A stretch of DNA of 64,000 nt from NCBI RefSeq assembly GCF_007846095.1, contig NZ_VOEI01000003.1, forward strand, positions 310,001 through 374,000, written 5' to 3'. How positions within the stretch are numbered: position 1 is the stretch's first letter; each line of letters begins with the position of its first letter. Below are positions 61,701-64,000 of the stretch, one piece after another. The translations under genes were made by a program, and so were the position numbers. This stretch comes from Mucilaginibacter achroorhodeus. Its GTDB lineage: Bacteria > Bacteroidota > Bacteroidia > Sphingobacteriales > Sphingobacteriaceae. A model generated the notes under the pieces. It made no database searches. It had not been told where the DNA came from and was given only the letters and a program-made list of their open reading frames with translations.

Positions 61701-61942
61701 TTAGAGGTCATGTAGGTCATGTTCTCCACACCGTTTATCTGTTCCTCCAACGGAACAATAACGCTATTCATTACCACATCGGCGTTTGCACCATTGTATG
61801 CTGCTGAAACCTGTACGGTCGGGGGTGCAATTTCAGGATATTCAGAAATAGGCAGCGATGTTAGGCCTATTATACCCAATATTACTATGATGACCGATAT
61901 GACGGTAGATAATACCGGCCGTTCAATAAATTTACGTAACAT
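58790..61942 (-). CDS. RND multidrug efflux pump, HAE1 (AcrB/MexB) type
   Basis: 1050 residues, 12 membrane helices with two large periplasmic loops. The proton relay residues are visible: the Asp pair in IGIVVDDAIVVVEAV (helix 4) and the Lys in IGLLAKNAILIVEFA (helix 10). The N-terminus MLRKFIERPVLSTVISV and NPDLAAVNVQNRVSKATPLL are AcrB-family marks. An acidic tail (EEDDDEEDIEL) ends the chain. It exports toxic compounds using the proton gradient together with adaptor and outer membrane factor. Confidence 0.96.
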   Translation of the reverse strand: MLRKFIERPVLSTVISVIIVILGIIGLTSLPISEYPEIAPPTVQVSAAYNGANADVVMNSVIVPLEEQINGVENMTYMTSKAGNDGSATITVYFKLGTNPDLAAVNVQNRVSKATPLLPAEVTKAGVTTSKQQSSMVMVFALKSSNKSYDQTFLQNYANINVVPLVKRINGVGDASAFGTQDYSMRIWLKPDVMATYGLIPSDVSNALAEQNIEAAPGKLGENSNQSFEYVLKYKGRLKKPVEFENIIIRSAKGGQLLRLKDVARVELGSLTYNSETVTNGEPSIALAVYQSAGSNAYEMIKEVQQTLDNAAKSFPQGVSVYTIFSANEFLDVSIEKVIHTLIEAFILVFIVVFVFLQDFRSTLIPAIAVPVAIVGTFFFLKLFGFTINLLTLFALVLAIGIVVDDAIVVVEAVHAKLDKGARSARKATITAMNEISGAVISITLVMAAVFIPVSFITGSSGVFYKQFGLTLAISIIISAVNALTLSPALCALLLKPHNEGEHKTGLLNRFYGAFNTAFDAVTEKYKRSVSFLSVKKWIAVLGIAVFAGLFWFLLKTTPSGFVPDEDQSFIMADISLPPASSLERTIAVAEKVTSVVRSLPEVESVTRIGGVGLLSGAGGSYGILFIKLKPWGEREGKEHTVSAVTGKMFGMTAGIKEAKIIFFAPPSLQGFGNSSGFEVELQDRTGGTIDDFVGVNGKFLAALNQRPEIQYGTTFFNTNFPQYKVDVNVAKCKDANIGVDVVLGTLQGYFGGLYASNFNEFGKQYRVMIQADAAYRATPESLNQIYVRNNDGVMAPITEFVSLQKVYGPESISRFNLFTSISITGAPKPGYSTGDAIKAVQEVAAKTLPTGYGYEFSGLSREEISSGSQTLFIFGLCLIFVYFLLSAQYESYILPFAVLLSLPVGLAGAFVFAKIFGVQNNIYLQITLIMLIGLLAKNAILIVEFAVMRRRSGLSIVEAAVEGAVARLRPILMTSFAFILGLVPLMLASGAGAEGNRSIGTGAVGGMLIGTVFGVFVIPTLFVIFQTLQERISSKRVEEDDDEEDIELA

Positions 61943-61987
61943 AAATATTTTGTTGTGCTGCGGAAGATCCCACAGTTGCGTAAAAAA

Positions 61988-63154
61988 CTATTTCAGATCG
62001 TTGTAGGCACCTTCGCCGGCTTTGGTATCAGGTTTAATTACCATACCATCGTGCATGTTGGCAAGGCCATCAAATACAACCGTTTCACCGCCCTTAAGCC
62101 CATCAGTTACTACAAAGTACTGGCCCGACGGAGCATCCATAGTTTTGATCTCGGTTGATTTTGCTTTGCCGCTGTTATCCACTACGTAAACAAATCGTTT
62201 GCCTTGCAATTCATAAGTTGATTTTTGCGGAACCAGTAAGCCGCCTTTAATTGGCTGCGGTATGCGCACAACCGCGCTACCACCACTGCGGATAAGCCTT
62301 ACAGGATTATCAAACGTAGCCCGTAGCTGCGATGAACCTGTAGCAGTATTGATCAATCCGTTGGCAGTTTCAACCTTACCTTTTTCAGGATATTCCGTAC
62401 CATCTGCAAGTATCAGTGTCACCGGCGGCAATTGTTTTAGTTTAACATCGAGAGATGAACCTTTGTACTGTCTTGAAAAATCAAGCAATTGTTTTTCATT
62501 AAGCGCGAAATAAGCATATATCTTACCGATATTTGATACGGTGGTGAGTGGTTCAGCCGTGTTGCTATTGATCAGGCTTCCTAATTTGTAGGGTATTGCG
62601 CCAACCACGCCATTTACAGGGCTTGTAACCTGTGTGTAAGATATATTGGTTTTTGCATTAGCCAACGTTGCCCTGGCCTGTTTCAGCGCTGCTCTGCGCG
62701 ACTGCAGTGTTAGCTCTGCTGATTCCAATTCGAACTTGCTGATGATGTCTTTTTCTACCAGCGGGCGGGTTTTGTTAACCTGTAACTGTGCAGCATTAAC
62801 ATCTGCCTCTGCGCTGCTGATTGCTGCCGCCGCTGTGTTAACCTCCTGCGCGTACTGCGGTGCGTTTATAGTAAATAACAGCTGACCTTTTTTAACTACG
62901 CTACCTTCGTCAATGTAAATCTTTTCGATATACCCGTCGATCTTCGGACGGATCTCGATATTCTGCTGCCCTTGCAGCGTTGCGGGATAATCGGTGTTAA
63001 TGGTAGCATCTTTTTGTTCTACTTTAAATACAGGGAAACTTTGAGGTGGCTGCGCGCCCGCGCCGGGCTGCCCCTGCTGCTGGTTGCCGCCACAAGCAGC
63101 TAATAGCAGCACTGCCGAACTTATGCCGGCAAGTATTGAAGCTTTTGCTTTCAT
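61988..63154 (-). CDS. RND efflux periplasmic adaptor lipoprotein
   Basis: 388 residues from ATG 63154, with a lipoprotein signal (SSAVLLLAACGGNQQ). The domains are the usual ones: lipoyl (IRPKIDGYIEKIYIDEGSVV), an alpha-hairpin (about 100-165), and beta-barrel and membrane-proximal domains (GLLVPQKSTYELQGKRF, VFDGLANMHDGMVIKP). An ORF reading from 63292 adds 46 residues unrelated to the family. The pump gene follows at 45 bases; TetR precedes. Confidence 0.93.
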   Translation of the reverse strand: MKAKASILAGISSAVLLLAACGGNQQQGQPGAGAQPPQSFPVFKVEQKDATINTDYPATLQGQQNIEIRPKIDGYIEKIYIDEGSVVKKGQLLFTINAPQYAQEVNTAAAAISSAEADVNAAQLQVNKTRPLVEKDIISKFELESAELTLQSRRAALKQARATLANAKTNISYTQVTSPVNGVVGAIPYKLGSLINSNTAEPLTTVSNIGKIYAYFALNEKQLLDFSRQYKGSSLDVKLKQLPPVTLILADGTEYPEKGKVETANGLINTATGSSQLRATFDNPVRLIRSGGSAVVRIPQPIKGGLLVPQKSTYELQGKRFVYVVDNSGKAKSTEIKTMDAPSGQYFVVTDGLKGGETVVFDGLANMHDGMVIKPDTKAGEGAYNDLK

Positions 63155-63221
63155 GGTGATGTTGGATGTATGTGAGTGCATGTTTGTGAGTAATCTGTTT
63201 GATTGTTTAGATTTTATTTTG

Positions 63222-63815
63222 TTACTGCTTGCCAAAAAGCATTTTGCAGGTAATGTCTTTACGCTCCAGCATAAGCTTGGTAAATTGTTCATTGGTGAGC
63301 TTATAAAGCTGCTTATACAGGGGCCTCATAATAAGTGGATAGATCATCAGCGAGAACATGTTCATTGCAAAATGAATAGGATCCATTTTTGGTAAGCGAC
63401 CTTCATCTATCTCTTTCTGAATCTGCGCTGAAAAATTTTCAACTTTCAGATTCATATCCGGTTTGTTATGCAGATTGCTGTTGGTGTTCATTTCAGTTAT
63501 CAAAAAAGTTTCCTGGTAGGGATACTCCATAGAATCTGCCATAAAAACATCAATAAAACTTTCTATTTTCTCTCTAAAAGGAATATCGCTTTCCATTATT
63601 TGCGACAAGCGATTATCCATATCGTCCATACCCTCTTCGTACACTTGCCTTATTAATTCGTCTCGTGACCGGAAATAATAATTGACCAATGTTCTGTTAA
63701 CACCAGCAGCATCAGCTATGTCTTGAGTAGTAGCATGCAAACGGCCTTCTTTAAAGAAAACCTGTTTCGCAGTGTCTTTTATGAGTTGTTCAGTACCTGT
63801 ATCTCGCGTTGTCAT
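63222..63815 (-). CDS. TetR/AcrR family repressor of the RND operon
   Basis: 197 residues. The N-terminal helix-turn-helix has FFKEGRLHATTQDIADAAGV, then NRTLVNYYFRSRDEL (about 15-55). The C-terminal domain has no close pattern, as usual. It is first gene of the operon with adaptor, pump and outer membrane factor, and a dyad TGTTTGAC-N6-GTTAAACA touches its start codon, so it should repress its own operon. Same gene order logic as the left efflux operon. Confidence 0.9.
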   Translation of the reverse strand: MTTRDTGTEQLIKDTAKQVFFKEGRLHATTQDIADAAGVNRTLVNYYFRSRDELIRQVYEEGMDDMDNRLSQIMESDIPFREKIESFIDVFMADSMEYPYQETFLITEMNTNSNLHNKPDMNLKVENFSAQIQKEIDEGRLPKMDPIHFAMNMFSLMIYPLIMRPLYKQLYKLTNEQFTKLMLERKDITCKMLFGKQ

Positions 63816-63837
63816 TGTTTGACAAAAATGTTAAACA
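63816..63837 (-). promoter_or_regulatory. Probable TetR operator of the RND operon
   Basis: Arms TGTTTGAC (63816-63823) and GTTAAACA (63830-63837) with a 6-base spacer and one mismatch. It begins at the base next to the start codon (63815). The promoter boxes upstream are not clear. Confidence 0.5.
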
Positions 63838-64000
63838 TTTAAATTAAACAAAAATTTCAAACACAAAATGGCATGTTGATGACGAATTGAGCTTTGATAG
63901 GTACAATTAGAGAATTTAAAAGAAAGCGTAGTCAGTGTTGTATTTAACAAATAGTGGTATTAGTTTTAAAGCTTCAAACAAAATTGGATTTACGCAACCT

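Noticed and set aside
63155..63292. 46-residue extension of the RND adaptor
   Set aside because: It overlaps the tetR end and precedes a proper lipoprotein signal that starts at ATG 63154.
1..64000. CRISPR arrays, insertion sequences, prophage or integrative element ends
   Set aside because: No regularly spaced repeats, transposase, integrase or attachment-site duplications were seen; the tRNA-Pro has no duplicated 3' end nearby.

Overview
The window comes from a Bacteroidota genome, most likely a member of the Sphingobacteriaceae (Mucilaginibacter/Pedobacter-like). This is inferred from the gene families present (GH127, BLUF, DUF4394, DUF4905, MnmE next to Nfu, ImuA-ImuB-DnaE2), from many lipoproteins with a Cys lipobox, from repeated matches to the Bacteroidota promoter box TAnnTTTG with very short leaders, and from the near absence of Shine-Dalgarno sequences. 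No rRNA operon, CRISPR array, insertion sequence or prophage was seen. One tRNA gene (Pro-UGG) is present.

Layout. 1-2752: left efflux operon read leftwards (TetR, TolC, HlyD-type adaptor cut by the window edge) with a dyad laid over its promoter. 2822-7590: purB, Nfu Fe-S protein, mnmE, nucleoid-associated protein. 7689-11337: small hypotheticals, a duplicated DUF4394 lipoprotein, and a TIGR02757 gene carrying an in-frame palindromic repeat. 11424-22794: housekeeping and envelope genes (cystathionine synthase/lyase, proS, Gly/Tyr-rich lipoprotein, FadL-like OMP, dps, LysM-DPBB protein, udk, pnp, rpsO). 23097-32647: MATE exporter, thioesterase, GH127 arabinofuranosidase, SGNH hydrolase, methyltransferase, MBOAT wax-synthase-like protein with a small membrane partner, MFS exporter. 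32656-34728: overlapping membrane protein, histidine kinase and LuxR-type response regulator.

35169-43438 is the most interesting block: imuA-imuB-dnaE2, then umuD-umuC, then a SRAP (YedK/HMCES-like) gene, all on the plus strand. Their three promoters carry the same kind of dyad, CTAA-N5-TTAG (one site at imuA, one at umuD, two at SRAP). I propose it as the operator of a shared DNA-damage regulon. Aligned without gaps to my recollection of E. coli UmuD, the UmuD-like protein has lost the catalytic Ser (now Ala50), the Lys (now Arg87) and the cleavage-site Cys (now Leu14). ImuB lacks polymerase acidic residues, while UmuC and DnaE2 keep theirs. The SRAP protein has His where Asn is usual in the active site. 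No LexA-like repressor is encoded in the window.

43512-57212: MacB/FtsX-like permease, tRNA-Pro, a possible small RNA, DUF1801, FAD/NAD(P)-binding protein with DUF1543, MazG-like hydrolase, a LLM-AraC-FAD monooxygenase cluster, ankyrin protein, MsrA, a BLUF photosensor and an amino acid permease. 57344-63837: complete tripartite RND efflux operon (TetR, adaptor, pump, outer membrane factor) read leftwards, with a TetR-type dyad at its head. 63838-64000 holds nothing I can identify.
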